A stretch of DNA of 42,411 nt from Olavius algarvensis associated proteobacterium Delta 3. GTDB taxonomy: Bacteria; Desulfobacterota; Desulfobacteria; Desulfobacterales; CAFBRK01. Below, piece by piece: positions 16,329 through 24,190 of the stretch. The position numbers were made by a program, and so were the translations under genes. Where the stretch lies: NCBI GenBank assembly GCA_903231505.1, contig CAFBRK010000284.1:1-42411 (forward strand), in the 5' to 3' direction. Under the pieces are notes generated by a model. It searched no databases, had not been told where the DNA came from, and saw nothing but the letters and a program-made list of their open reading frames with translations. Position 1 is the first letter of the stretch. The number at the start of each line of letters is the position of its first letter.

Positions 16329-16847
16329 TTAGAGTTTTTTCCAGGTCCGCCCCCCATTGGTGCTGGTTTTGATGGTAATGGAGCCGCTGAAACCCACCGA
16401 GATGCCTTTGTACTGATCACGAGCGTTTTTCAGGTAAAACGAGCCCCCTCCCTGGGGCATGCCCCGTGAATTGAAACGCAGCCGTTTTGCCGGAAAGGTG
16501 ACCCGATGCACCTCAATCCCGGCGGGCAGGGCGCGGCTGACGATAAGACGTTCCATCGATTCCCGGATGCCGTTTTTTGCCGTGGCTCCGGCACCGGACC
16601 CATCGTCGACAAATGCTTCATACCGGCGTTTTCGCGCATCCAGCGTGACCGTCACGACCGTGTTGTCCCGTATCGATCGGATGCGTGCGATCTGCGTGGC
16701 CGTGCACAAGCCACGAATACAGACATCGAGCCGGTAGGTGGGAAGCACCTGGCGCCATCCGGCCGCGCCGATGACGGTCAGCAGCCCAATGACACCCATG
16801 CATACAAGCAGTTCGATCTTTGTCAGACCATTCGCAGGCCATGTCAT
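16329..16847 (-). CDS. GspH/FimT-type pseudopilin
   Basis: A 172-residue type IV pilin-like protein. A short leader ending in Gly (MTWPANG) precedes LTKIELLVCMGVIGLLTVIG. This is a class III prepilin signal with the conserved Glu at position +5 and one hydrophobic helix. The rest resembles the GspH/FimT globular domain (CTATQIARIRSIRDNTVVTVTLD near 45-70). The prepilin peptidase and assembly proteins must be encoded elsewhere; it stands alone here. Such minor pilins prime pili or type II secretion pseudopili. I chose the ATG at 16847 because GGAGG lies 5 bases upstream; a GTG codon immediately before it is also in frame. Confidence 0.8.
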   Translation of the reverse strand: MTWPANGLTKIELLVCMGVIGLLTVIGAAGWRQVLPTYRLDVCIRGLCTATQIARIRSIRDNTVVTVTLDARKRRYEAFVDDGSGAGATAKNGIRESMERLIVSRALPAGIEVHRVTFPAKRLRFNSRGMPQGGGSFYLKNARDQYKGISVGFSGSITIKTSTNGGRTWKKL

Positions 16848-17379
16848 CACAACCTCCGAGGATCACGTGAAAGAGTTGAATTGGATGGTTCCCCGCTGCT
16901 GTCAGCGCGGTATAAAACCAGAAAAGAATAAGAGCCAGATTGGAGCGAAGTGTAAATCCCGCTCTCCGGGAGGCAGGGATAGAACTATCCGCCCGCCGCA
17001 ATAACGGCGGGTAAACCTTTATAAAAACTGAGCGGCGTAGCCGCATTTCGGAACATACCGATGACAACTGCGATACACGTTTTGCAAAACCCGTTCCGAA
17101 ATCCGAAAAGGATTGGCCGGCCAGGAAATGGAAAACCCCGGCAAAACCCTAAAAATTTGAATTCAATCGTAATTGTTGTCATTTTTGGATCTTTTGATTT
17201 TGGACGCGGGCGGATCACTATCCGTTCGGTGCCGGGAGGTTGCAGACCGCTGGTTGCACAGGCCGATGGGCACTTGATGCACACCGGGATGTGCAGACTC
17301 CGGCCGGATCGGATCCTGCTTCAGGTGTTGAAAGACACAGACCCTTCATCGAACCGTTGCCGTTGACGAGGAACAGCTC
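16848..17379. other. Long intergenic region with nested palindromes
   Basis: A 532-base gap between divergent genes. It contains a hairpin CCCGCCG-CAATAA-CGGCGGG (about 16991-17010). It also contains a 10-bp inverted repeat ATTTCGGAAC (17045-17054)/GTTCCGAAAT (17093-17102) that encloses a perfect 12-bp palindrome GTTTTGCAAAAC (17079-17090). Open frames here are short and lack ribosome sites. The part near 16870-16980 can be read as a hydrophobic peptide on the minus strand, without support as a gene. Confidence 0.45.
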
Positions 17380-17865
17380 ATGATTGATAGACCCGTTTTG
17401 ACAGGTCCCCACCGGGTTGTAATGGACGATTGGATCTGTTGCGCGCCATTCGAGCGGCTTCTGAACATGGACATTCAGAAAGCCGCGGAGGGGCATGCGA
17501 TTCTTTCGATGCCCTTTTTCATGGAATATGCGCAGGGTGCCGGCCTGATGCATGGGGGCGCCCTGGTCAGCCTGGCCGATACGGCCGTGGTGATGGCGAT
17601 AAAAAGCCTGATCCCCCCGGAAACCCACTTTGCCACCATTTGCCTTGAGACGCGATTTCTCCATCCGGTCCGACACGGCACCGTCACCGCCCATGCCTCC
17701 GTGGAACGCCGCGAAGGGCGAAGTATTTACGGCCGAGCCACAATTTTCGACGATCAGCAGCGGGCCGTGATGGAATTTTCGTCCGTTTTTAAGATTGCAG
17801 CGGAAACCCAGATCAACCATGCCGGCCCCGGCGCCCGATCCAACAATGACAACCGATCTCAATAA
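17380..17865 (+). CDS. PaaI-family hotdog thioesterase
   Basis: A 161-residue hotdog protein. The core motif GLMHGGALVSLADTAVVMAI (about 55-75) has the HGG turn and catalytic Asp of the PaaI/YbgC-type acyl-CoA thioesterases. It is followed by the strand ICLETRFLHPVRHGTVTAHA and the closing YGRATIFDDQQRAVMEFSSVF. It is a cytoplasmic enzyme acting on a CoA thioester that cannot be specified; aromatic or short branched acyl groups are typical. GAGGA lies 7-11 bases before the ATG. It is not closely similar to the other thioesterase at 2300-2815, so a recent duplication is unlikely. Confidence 0.88.
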   Translation: MIDRPVLTGPHRVVMDDWICCAPFERLLNMDIQKAAEGHAILSMPFFMEYAQGAGLMHGGALVSLADTAVVMAIKSLIPPETHFATICLETRFLHPVRHGTVTAHASVERREGRSIYGRATIFDDQQRAVMEFSSVFKIAAETQINHAGPGARSNNDNRSQ

Positions 17866-18236
17866 TCCATCGTCACCGAATTGAAGGCCCCGCAGCAAGC
17901 CGTGGGAAGTGCGCTCGCTGTTGCGTTGCACGAGATCGAGGGGTGCCGGGTAATTTTGAAGGGGCATTTTATTTCCGGAGCGCTTGATCCCGTCATTAAA
18001 AACGCTTATTGAAAAGGTCGGAGTTTGAAAAGATGGATCATCTCCCGAATAGATGCCGTTTTTGAATACGTACACGCTTAAAATCCCACCTGTGTGGAGG
18101 TGATTCGGAAGGTTTCACAGATTCACGAGGTCAAGGAGTCCAGTGAAGTGCTAAAAAGCTTCAAAGTTGGGGACACGGATGCGGTGGGTTGAGTGAAATG
18201 ACCCAGGTACATAGATGAACACCAGAGGAGGATGTT
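17866..18236. other. Intergenic region, possible decayed coding sequence
   Basis: A 371-base gap between the second thioesterase and the ferredoxin. No intact gene is seen. Two open stretches in the plus direction (17866-18009 and 18082-18189) read like protein but lack starts and ribosome sites. They could be remnants of a lost gene. Confidence 0.3.
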
Positions 18237-18428
18237 ATGAAAGTGACCATTACCGAAAACTGTATGGGAGACCGTAACTGCAATGATCTTTGCCCCGAGG
18301 TATTCGAGTTTGACGAGGACACTCTCCGTTCCACGGTGCGATTCGACGAAATTCCCGAGAAGTATCATGACATTGTGCGTCGGGCGGCAGACGAATGCGG
18401 TGCCGATGCCATAGTCATCGAGGAATAA
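18237..18428 (+). CDS. Small ferredoxin with Asp-substituted cluster motif
   Basis: A 63-residue monocluster ferredoxin. The cluster motif is Cys9-Met-Gly-Asp12-Arg-Asn-Cys15-x3-Cys19-Pro, and the last ligand is Cys54. The usual second cysteine is an aspartate, as in Pyrococcus furiosus ferredoxin and Desulfovibrio africanus ferredoxin III. There the Asp binds or loosens the fourth iron, allowing 3Fe-4S/4Fe-4S conversion. The acidic surface (DEDT, DEIPEKYHD) fits an electron carrier. A strong ribosome site, GAGGAGG, lies 5 bases before the ATG. It has no clear operon partner. Confidence 0.92.
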   Translation: MKVTITENCMGDRNCNDLCPEVFEFDEDTLRSTVRFDEIPEKYHDIVRRAADECGADAIVIEE

Positions 18429-18681
18429 CCCGGATATTTCATCAAACGGAGACTTTCAGATAAATGAATGATATATTTGCTTTTCAATCACTTTCTGAAA
18501 AAATTTCATGAAATGTTCGGGATAACGGCCTCATGCGACAATCGGTGATGTTGGAACAGACGGGAACGGCCCCCGGTGTGCATGATACGGCGTGTTTTAA
18601 CGGGGTGGCAGGTTTTCATTGTAATCCCATAGATATGGGTGTATCAATACCACCTGCCGCATCCAGGCTCTTCGCTGTTGC

Positions 18682-18757
18682 AGGCCAGTAGCTCGAATGG
18701 TAGAGCACCGGACTCCAAATCCGGGTGATGGGGGTTCGAGTCCCTCCTGGCCTGCCA
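18682..18757 (+). tRNA. trnW: tRNA-Trp (CCA)
   Basis: A 76-nt cloverleaf. The acceptor stem AGGCCAG (18682-18688) pairs with CTGGCCT, followed by G and an encoded CCA tail. The D-arm contains GCTCGAATGGTAGAGC. The anticodon loop CTCCAAA has anticodon CCA at 18715-18717, and the T-arm holds GTTCGAG. It stands alone and is followed after 23 bases by a strong terminator. Confidence 0.97.
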
Positions 18758-18780
18758 TGTTTTACATCATACGAACACAG

Positions 18781-18816
18781 AAAGCCTGCTTCAGCTATTC
18801 CCGAAGCAGGCTTTTT
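18781..18816 (+). terminator. Rho-independent terminator after tRNA-Trp
   Basis: A perfect 12-bp stem AAAGCCTGCTTC/GAAGCAGGCTTT with a 10-base loop, ending in a T run. Confidence 0.9.
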
Positions 18817-18902
18817 AGTGACACCCTGATGTCGAGTCCCGAATGTGTTTTACAAATGCTATAGATTGTTTCGAAATTCAACATCTTGCCCGCCTTAGCG
18901 TG

Positions 18903-18945
18903 AACGACATCGTCGCGTTTCATAACATCGTTACACGATGTTATG
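18903..18945. repeat. REP-like double hairpin, copy 4
   Basis: CGAC-ATC-GTCG (18905-18915) and then CATAACATCGT-TAC-ACGATGTTATG (18921-18945), a perfect 11-bp stem. It lies in the 404-base gap between tRNA-Trp and the M23 peptidase. Apart from the terminator nothing else is seen in that gap. Confidence 0.8.
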
Positions 18946-19161
18946 GGGGTGACATTTTTCTCCCTTCGATGACACAATTTTCAGGAAAGCCGTCTGTTGC
19001 CGAAGCCACCGAAGACGGCGACAGGAACAAATCGGTACGGGTATCAGTCGGTTAATATTGTTTGCCGGCGGTCCCGCGAAAAGGCATGGTTTGTGCTTCT
19101 GGATATTCAGAAGAGGATTCTGGAATTTTCTGTGGAATGTTATTTTTTTGGAATGGAGACC

Positions 19162-20208
19162 ATGAAAAATCGAATTATCGTGTCCATTACAACGATGTCC
19201 GGCTCCAGGCATTTCGACATCCACCGGGCGGCCTATCGCAGCGCGCGACTACTGATCATCGTCATGCTGTTGTCCGTACCGCTGCTCGGTGCCGGGTTAG
19301 GATACCTCCATCACAGCCGCAGGAGCATGGCTGAAACCATAGCGACCATGGGCGGTGAGATGGGCCGGCACATGGCATTATCCCGGAGCTACAAGGGGGA
19401 ACTGATCCGGATCCGTGAGACACTGGACACCATGGAGCGTGTTACCCGGGACGGCGGTCCGTCCAATGCCAGTGCTTCCGGCCGCCTGCTCAAAGCATCC
19501 GCCTATCTTCAGATGCGCGAAAGGGAGTTTATCACCTTAAAGGATCGGATCGATCGGATCGAGGGGATGCTGAACACGAAAGCCGGCGACCCTCTCAGCC
19601 TGCACCAGAAGCTGGCGGCCGCGGCTGAAAACGCCGCGGTCAGACATCACATCCTGACCTGTATTCCCAACGGTTATCCGGTATCCTTCAGAGGGATCAC
19701 CAGCGGTTTTGGCCGCCGGATGCATCCGATTACAGGGTCGGTCGAAAAACACGGCGGAATAGACCTCAGAGCCGATATGGGGACGCCCGTTGTGGCGACG
19801 GCGGATGGCGTTGTCGAATATGCCGGTGCGCATAAAAAGAGCGGCCTCGGCATCCTGCTGGTCGTCCGCCACCACTACGGGTTCAGCAGTGTATACGGCC
19901 ATCTAAATGAAATTCTGGTTCGGCCGGGACAGGTGGTTCGGAAGGGGCAGCAGGTGGCCCGGTCAGGCAACAGCGGCCTCAGTAACGGCCCGCACCTTCA
20001 CTATGAAGTCCAGTACATCTGCGGCCGGTTGGATCCCCAGCCCTTTTTATCCTGGGAGATGAGCAATTTCACCGTTGTGACGGGTAAGGTTCGCAAGGTC
20101 GACTGGCCGTCGATCCTGGAACTGGTGGGATCACGCATCCGGTCTTTACCGCAGGGAGGCGCCACGGACGACGACCCGAATAAGCTTGTCGCCTGGAATG
20201 CATCCTAG
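19162..20208 (+). CDS. M23-family peptidoglycan endopeptidase
   Basis: A 348-residue membrane-anchored LytM/M23 zinc metallopeptidase. One transmembrane helix (about 28-50) is followed by a coiled-coil periplasmic segment (about 55-160). The catalytic domain (about 185-310) carries HGGIDLRADMGTPVVATADG (HxxxD) and GPHLHYEV (HxH), with a Gly-rich ending SNGPHLHYEVQY. All zinc ligands are present, so it is probably an active peptidoglycan hydrolase, not just an EnvC/NlpD-type activator. I chose the ATG at 19162 because GGAG is 5 bases upstream; the longer frame to 18997 crosses AT-rich non-coding sequence. Confidence 0.88.
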   Translation: MKNRIIVSITTMSGSRHFDIHRAAYRSARLLIIVMLLSVPLLGAGLGYLHHSRRSMAETIATMGGEMGRHMALSRSYKGELIRIRETLDTMERVTRDGGPSNASASGRLLKASAYLQMREREFITLKDRIDRIEGMLNTKAGDPLSLHQKLAAAAENAAVRHHILTCIPNGYPVSFRGITSGFGRRMHPITGSVEKHGGIDLRADMGTPVVATADGVVEYAGAHKKSGLGILLVVRHHYGFSSVYGHLNEILVRPGQVVRKGQQVARSGNSGLSNGPHLHYEVQYICGRLDPQPFLSWEMSNFTVVTGKVRKVDWPSILELVGSRIRSLPQGGATDDDPNKLVAWNAS

Positions 20209-20233
20209 ACCGGTGTTGCCCGTGAGTACCTAA

Positions 20234-20328
20234 TATAGCAGTTGCCATAAATCTCTTCCGATTCAAGGTAGGGTCCACACCCTGGACCTTGAATCAGGTT
20301 TCGGAACGGAATTCTGAAAATCGCTATA
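20234..20328. repeat. Imperfect 95-base palindrome (MITE-like)
   Basis: TATAGC (20234-20239) and GCTATA (20323-20328) form the ends. The centre is a near-perfect stem, GATTCAAGGT-AGGGT-CCAC-ACCCT-GG-ACCTTGAATC (20260-20295). The flanks pair partly through TTCCG/CGGAA. It lies between the ends of the converging M23 and tRNA-Pro genes. Confidence 0.65.
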
Positions 20329-20380
20329 GCACCTGTCTGAAAGGCGCCCCGGATCGAACCCGCCGGTCCGGCGTCCAGGT

Positions 20381-20415
20381 AAAAACAAAACAGGCACCTG
20401 CTGAGCAGATGCCTG
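20381..20415 (-). terminator. Rho-independent terminator after tRNA-Pro
   Basis: On the minus strand an 11-bp stem CAGGCATCTGC/GCAGGTGCCTG (one wobble, 3-base loop) is followed by TTTTGTTTTT. Confidence 0.9.
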
Positions 20416-20426
20416 CGAAGAACCTG

Positions 20427-20506
<80 letters not shown>

Positions 20507-20660
20507 ACACGAACTTGATTCACTAAACGGTTTGCTCTACCTTGTCAAGCGGTTTCCCGACGTGGTCACCTAATCTATCGAAACCATTTCAATTTCACGG
20601 AAAAACGGGTAAAATGACAGGTAGCTTTGATGTTGAGCAATAGCTTTCCTGGCGGCAGAT

Positions 20661-21575
20661 ATGATCCCAAAGAACATCATCAAACCCCCCCGATTGAAAC
20701 ACGGGGACACGATTGGCGTGGTGGCTCCGGCGTCTCCATTCGACATGGATGAGTTTGAACGGGGCATCAAATCCATCGAGTCGATGGGATTTCGGACAGC
20801 GGTGCCCGAGGAGCTGTTTGAAAGAAGCGGATTTTTAGCCGGCAGCGACAGCCACAGGGCGCACCTCGTACAGCGTTTTTTCGCTGATCCAAAACTTCGG
20901 GGGATTATCTGCGCCCGGGGGGGATACGGGTCGGTTCGGATTCTGTCCCTGCTCGATTTTGAGCGGCTGCGGCAGGCGCCCAAGGTCTTCATCGGATTTA
21001 GCGACATTTCGGTATTGCTGAACACCCTGTATGCCCGATGCGGATTGGTGACCGTTCATGGCCCCATGATCACGGCACTGGGCAAAAGCGGTGATGTGGG
21101 GCGGGAGTCCTTGCAGGATGTGATTTCCGGGGACCATCCGGTTGTGTTAGCGGCACCGGAGGGGATCGCACTGACGCCCGGTCGGGCCGTTGGCGTGGTC
21201 GCCGGCGGCAATCTGACAGCCCTGTGTCATCTCGTGGGCACCCCGTTTACCCCCGGTTTCGGAAAGAATATTCTTTTTCTGGAAGACGTGGGAGAGGCGC
21301 CCTATCGCATCGACCGGATGCTGATTCAGATGAAGATCACCGGGTGCTTTCACGGGGTAACCGGGGTGGTGCTTGGCTCCTTTGTCGATTGCGGCGATCC
21401 GGAAGAGATCCATCGGATCGTCTCAGAAATTTTTCAGGACTCCGGGGTGCCGATTCTGGCCGGTCTTCCGGCAGGCCACGGAGAAGAAAACCGGTCACTT
21501 CCCATCGGCCTCGAAGCGACCCTGGATACGGACGCCATGGAACTCCGGTACCATGAAGCCGCAACATCAGTTTAG
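20661..21575 (+). CDS. ldcA: LD-carboxypeptidase (S66 family)
   Basis: A 304-residue enzyme of the LdcA/MccF (S66) family. LdcA removes the terminal D-Ala from muropeptide tetrapeptides during cell-wall recycling; MccF relatives cleave microcin C. Visible features are GDTIGVVAPASPF at the N-terminus, ICARGGYGSVRIL, the nucleophile Ser114 in IGFSDIS, VHGPM, the catalytic Glu in FLEDVGEAPYRIDRM and the His in LPAGHGEENRSLPIG. All triad positions are present. It is cytoplasmic, with no signal peptide. It follows tRNA-Pro, on the opposite strand. The ribosome site is weak (GGCGG). Confidence 0.9.
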   Translation: MIPKNIIKPPRLKHGDTIGVVAPASPFDMDEFERGIKSIESMGFRTAVPEELFERSGFLAGSDSHRAHLVQRFFADPKLRGIICARGGYGSVRILSLLDFERLRQAPKVFIGFSDISVLLNTLYARCGLVTVHGPMITALGKSGDVGRESLQDVISGDHPVVLAAPEGIALTPGRAVGVVAGGNLTALCHLVGTPFTPGFGKNILFLEDVGEAPYRIDRMLIQMKITGCFHGVTGVVLGSFVDCGDPEEIHRIVSEIFQDSGVPILAGLPAGHGEENRSLPIGLEATLDTDAMELRYHEAATSV

Positions 21576-21610
21576 GGGCTGTTTACCGCCCGTCCCGCGA
21601 GGCGGGACTC

Positions 21611-21841
21611 GAGACGCAGAGGACGCAGAGAAGAATAAATTTTTCATCGCCGCTAAGAGGGCGGCAGTGAAAAAGGCTTCCCGTCAGCAGGGAAGGAGAC
21701 GTGGAGAGGAACTCTGGCGTTTAGGTTGGCGGCAAAGACGAACCGGAAGGATTGAATCCATCTGAGCGATGGATCATTGTCTTTGCCGGCGTCTCAGCGG
21801 CAAAGACAATAGAATCGAAACCTCTGCGAACTCTGCGTCTC
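21611..21841. repeat. GCAGAG-type terminal inverted repeat element
   Basis: GAGACGCAGAGGACGCAGAG (21611-21630) is inverted at 21822-21841 with 18 of 20 matches. Inside is a perfect 13-bp stem ATTGTCTTTGCCG/CGGCAAAGACAAT (21776-21788, 21798-21810) with a 9-base loop, and a third GCGGCAAAGAC near 21729. The 231-base unit carries no gene. It resembles a non-autonomous insertion and lies just before the serine hydrolase gene. Confidence 0.65.
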
Positions 21842-21870
21842 TGCGATAATATATTGCAGGTGTGCGGTTG

Positions 21871-22947
21871 ATGCAAAATATGAAACATGTCGACCAAATG
21901 ATGCGCCAAGCAGTGGTGGACGGTGTTTTCCCGGGCGGAGTACTGTTGGCGTCCCGGGAAGGCAGGATCCATTTTCAGGGAGCCTACGGCACGGCCAACG
22001 CGGTTAGCGGTGAACCGGTGACCCATGAAACTGTTTTCGACCTGGCCTCACTGACAAAGCCGCTGTGCACAACTCTGGCGGTGATCCATCTTATCCAAAA
22101 CGGGCGTCTCAAACCGGATGATCCGATCGGTCATTTTTTGCCCGAACTGAAAACCTCGGGGAAAGGGGCCATCCATATCGAACATCTTCTTCGGCACACA
22201 TCGGGCCTGCCGGAGTATCGGCCCTATTTCGAAACCCTGCGCGACGTTCCGGGAAAAGAGAGAAAGCATCGCCTGTGGGGTCTGCTGGCGACCGAACCCC
22301 TCGAATCGGGAATCGGTGCAGAGACCCGGTACAGTGATCCGGGGTTTCTAATGCTTCAACAGGTCATCGAAACCGTTTCCGGAACTTGCCTTGACCGATT
22401 GGCCGAGAAGACAATTTTCGAGCCGCTTGGAATAAAAAAACTTTTTTTCGCCGGCCCCGAAACGACATCTGCCGGTATCTATTTTGCAGCCACCGAAGAC
22501 TGCCCGTGGCGGAGAAGAATTCTTCAGGGCGAAGTTCACGATGACAATGCCTGGATCATCGGGGGCGTCGCCGGGCATGCCGGGCTCTTCGGCGATATCG
22601 CCGGTGTTTATCTTCTTCTGACAGAACTACTTCGCACGTGGCACGGCCATTTCCGTCAATCTGTATTCTCACCGGGCTTGGTCCGGAATTTTCTTTCAAC
22701 AGACACACCCGGTATCCGCGCCATGGGGTTCGATACCCCGTCGATGGATGGGCCGAGCTGTGGTCGGTATTTCTCGCCTCATACCGTGGGGCATCTCGGC
22801 TTCACCGGAACTTCGTTCTGGATGGATCTGACACGGAAGATTATTGTGATATTGCTCACAAACAGGATCCATCCGACCCGGGAAAACCTGGGGATCCGCG
22901 AGTTTCGACCCCGGATCCATGATGCGGTCATGGCGGCCCTGCTGTAA
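21871..22947 (+). CDS. Class C beta-lactamase-type serine hydrolase
   Basis: A 358-residue serine hydrolase of the beta-lactamase/DD-peptidase superfamily (pfam Beta-lactamase; esterase EstB-like). The nucleophile motif is SLTK (Ser60, Lys63). The second motif is the Tyr in TRYSDPGF. The third, HLGFTGTS, stands for the KTG/HxG box. There is no signal peptide, so a cytoplasmic esterase or peptidase is more likely than a resistance enzyme. The start is uncertain: GTG 21862, ATG 21871 or ATG 21880; AGG lies 10 bases before 21871. The gene precedes the mre cluster but is separated from it by about 195 bases and a hairpin. Confidence 0.82.
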   Translation: MQNMKHVDQMMRQAVVDGVFPGGVLLASREGRIHFQGAYGTANAVSGEPVTHETVFDLASLTKPLCTTLAVIHLIQNGRLKPDDPIGHFLPELKTSGKGAIHIEHLLRHTSGLPEYRPYFETLRDVPGKERKHRLWGLLATEPLESGIGAETRYSDPGFLMLQQVIETVSGTCLDRLAEKTIFEPLGIKKLFFAGPETTSAGIYFAATEDCPWRRRILQGEVHDDNAWIIGGVAGHAGLFGDIAGVYLLLTELLRTWHGHFRQSVFSPGLVRNFLSTDTPGIRAMGFDTPSMDGPSCGRYFSPHTVGHLGFTGTSFWMDLTRKIIVILLTNRIHPTRENLGIREFRPRIHDAVMAALL

Positions 22948-23109
22948 GCACGGGTACTGGATCATCGGTACGGGGTATCCGATGCATGTTTCGGGGTACA
23001 CGGAAGCGGAAGTTGAGATAGAATGCCAAATACCTGATACCCGTCATAATTTTACTTGTTTTTATCGTTAATTGTTGCTAATTATATTCACTTCAAGGCC
23101 TGAATTCTC

Positions 23110-23132
23110 AAAACCGGTTAACGGTTTTTTTT
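23110..23132 (+). terminator. Terminator-like hairpin in the mreB leader
   Basis: AAAACCG-GTTAA-CGGTTTT followed by TTTT, ending only 2 bases before the GAGG ribosome site of mreB. It may end upstream transcription or act as an attenuator. The AT-rich stretch 23046-23090 upstream could hold the mre promoter (TTGTTT, 17 bases, TAATTA). Confidence 0.55.
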
Positions 23133-23142
23133 GTGAGGAAAA

Positions 23143-24186
23143 ATGAATCTGATTACCGACGCTGTCTTGGGGCTCTTTTCTTCGGATCTGGCCATCGATT
23201 TGGGTACGGCCAATACTCTGGTATACGTCAAAGGGAAGGGAATCGTCCTCAGCGAGCCGTCCGTTGTCGCCGTTCGTACCGATAATCGGATGAAGAACCG
23301 CGTGCTGGCGGTGGGGCTGGAGGCAAAGAACATGCTCGGCCGCACACCGGGAAACATCATCGCCATTCGGCCCATGCGGGACGGCGTCATCGCCGATTTT
23401 GAGGTGACCGAAGCCATGCTCCGGCATTTCATCCAGAAGGTGCACAATCGACGTTCCTTTGTGCGACCTCGGATTATCATCGCCGTTCCATCGGGTATCA
23501 CCCAGGTGGAAAAGCGCGCCGTCAGAGAATCCGCCGAATCTGCCGGTGCCCGGGAGGTGTTTCTGATCGAAGAGCCCATGGCTGCCGCCATCGGCGCCGG
23601 ACTGCCGATCACCGAACCGACGTGCAACATGGTCGTCGACATCGGCGGGGGCACCACCGAGGTGGCCGTTATTTCCCTGGCGGGTATAGTTTACAGCCGA
23701 TCCATGCGGGTGGCTGGGGACAAAATGGATCAGGCCATCATTCAATACATCAAGCGAAAGTACAACCTGTTGATTGGCGAGAGAACCGCCGAGATCATCA
23801 AGACGACCATTGGAAATGCCTATCCCGACCCGGAGCACCTGGAAACGATTGAAGTCAAGGGCAGGGATCTGGTCTCCGGCATCCCCAAAATTCTCGCCAT
23901 CGACTCTGAAGAAATCCGTGTCGCCATTTCCGAACAGATCGATGCCATTGTGGAGACGGCAAAAATCGCCCTTGAGCAGACGCCACCGGAACTTGCGGCA
24001 GACATTGTGGATCGTGGGATCGTGCTGACCGGCGGCGGTGCATTATTGAAGAACTTGGACAAGCTACTCCGGGAGGAATGCGGCCTCCCCATCACCGTGA
24101 CGGAAGACCCATTGTCAACGGTCGTTCTCGGGTCGGGGGCTACCCTCGACAGTATCGAAATCCTTAAACAGGTTATCATCACCTAA
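23143..24186 (+). CDS. mreB: Rod shape-determining protein MreB
   Basis: A 347-residue bacterial actin. Phosphate 1 is DLAIDLGTANTLVYVKGKG (about 14-33). Further motifs are IIIAVPSGITQVEKRAV, phosphate 2 MVVDIGGGTTEVAVISL, and the adenosine motif IVLTGGGALLKN. The length is typical. MreB forms ATP-dependent membrane filaments that guide lateral cell-wall synthesis. GAGG lies 6 bases before the ATG. It is first in the order mreB-mreC-mreD-mrdA-rodA, the classic elongasome cluster. Confidence 0.98.
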   Translation: MNLITDAVLGLFSSDLAIDLGTANTLVYVKGKGIVLSEPSVVAVRTDNRMKNRVLAVGLEAKNMLGRTPGNIIAIRPMRDGVIADFEVTEAMLRHFIQKVHNRRSFVRPRIIIAVPSGITQVEKRAVRESAESAGAREVFLIEEPMAAAIGAGLPITEPTCNMVVDIGGGTTEVAVISLAGIVYSRSMRVAGDKMDQAIIQYIKRKYNLLIGERTAEIIKTTIGNAYPDPEHLETIEVKGRDLVSGIPKILAIDSEEIRVAISEQIDAIVETAKIALEQTPPELAADIVDRGIVLTGGGALLKNLDKLLREECGLPITVTEDPLSTVVLGSGATLDSIEILKQVIIT

Positions 24187-24190
24187 TTTC

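Noticed and set aside
16851..17067. N-terminal extension of the pseudopilin or a separate hydrophobic peptide
   Set aside because: The class III leader peptide at 16847 with GGAGG upstream fixes the start; upstream sequence is in another frame and has no start signals.
17218..18075. 285-codon minus-strand open frame opposite the second thioesterase
   Set aside because: The plus-strand frame has clear hotdog motifs and a ribosome site; the minus frame has no recognisable domain and is a GC-rich shadow.
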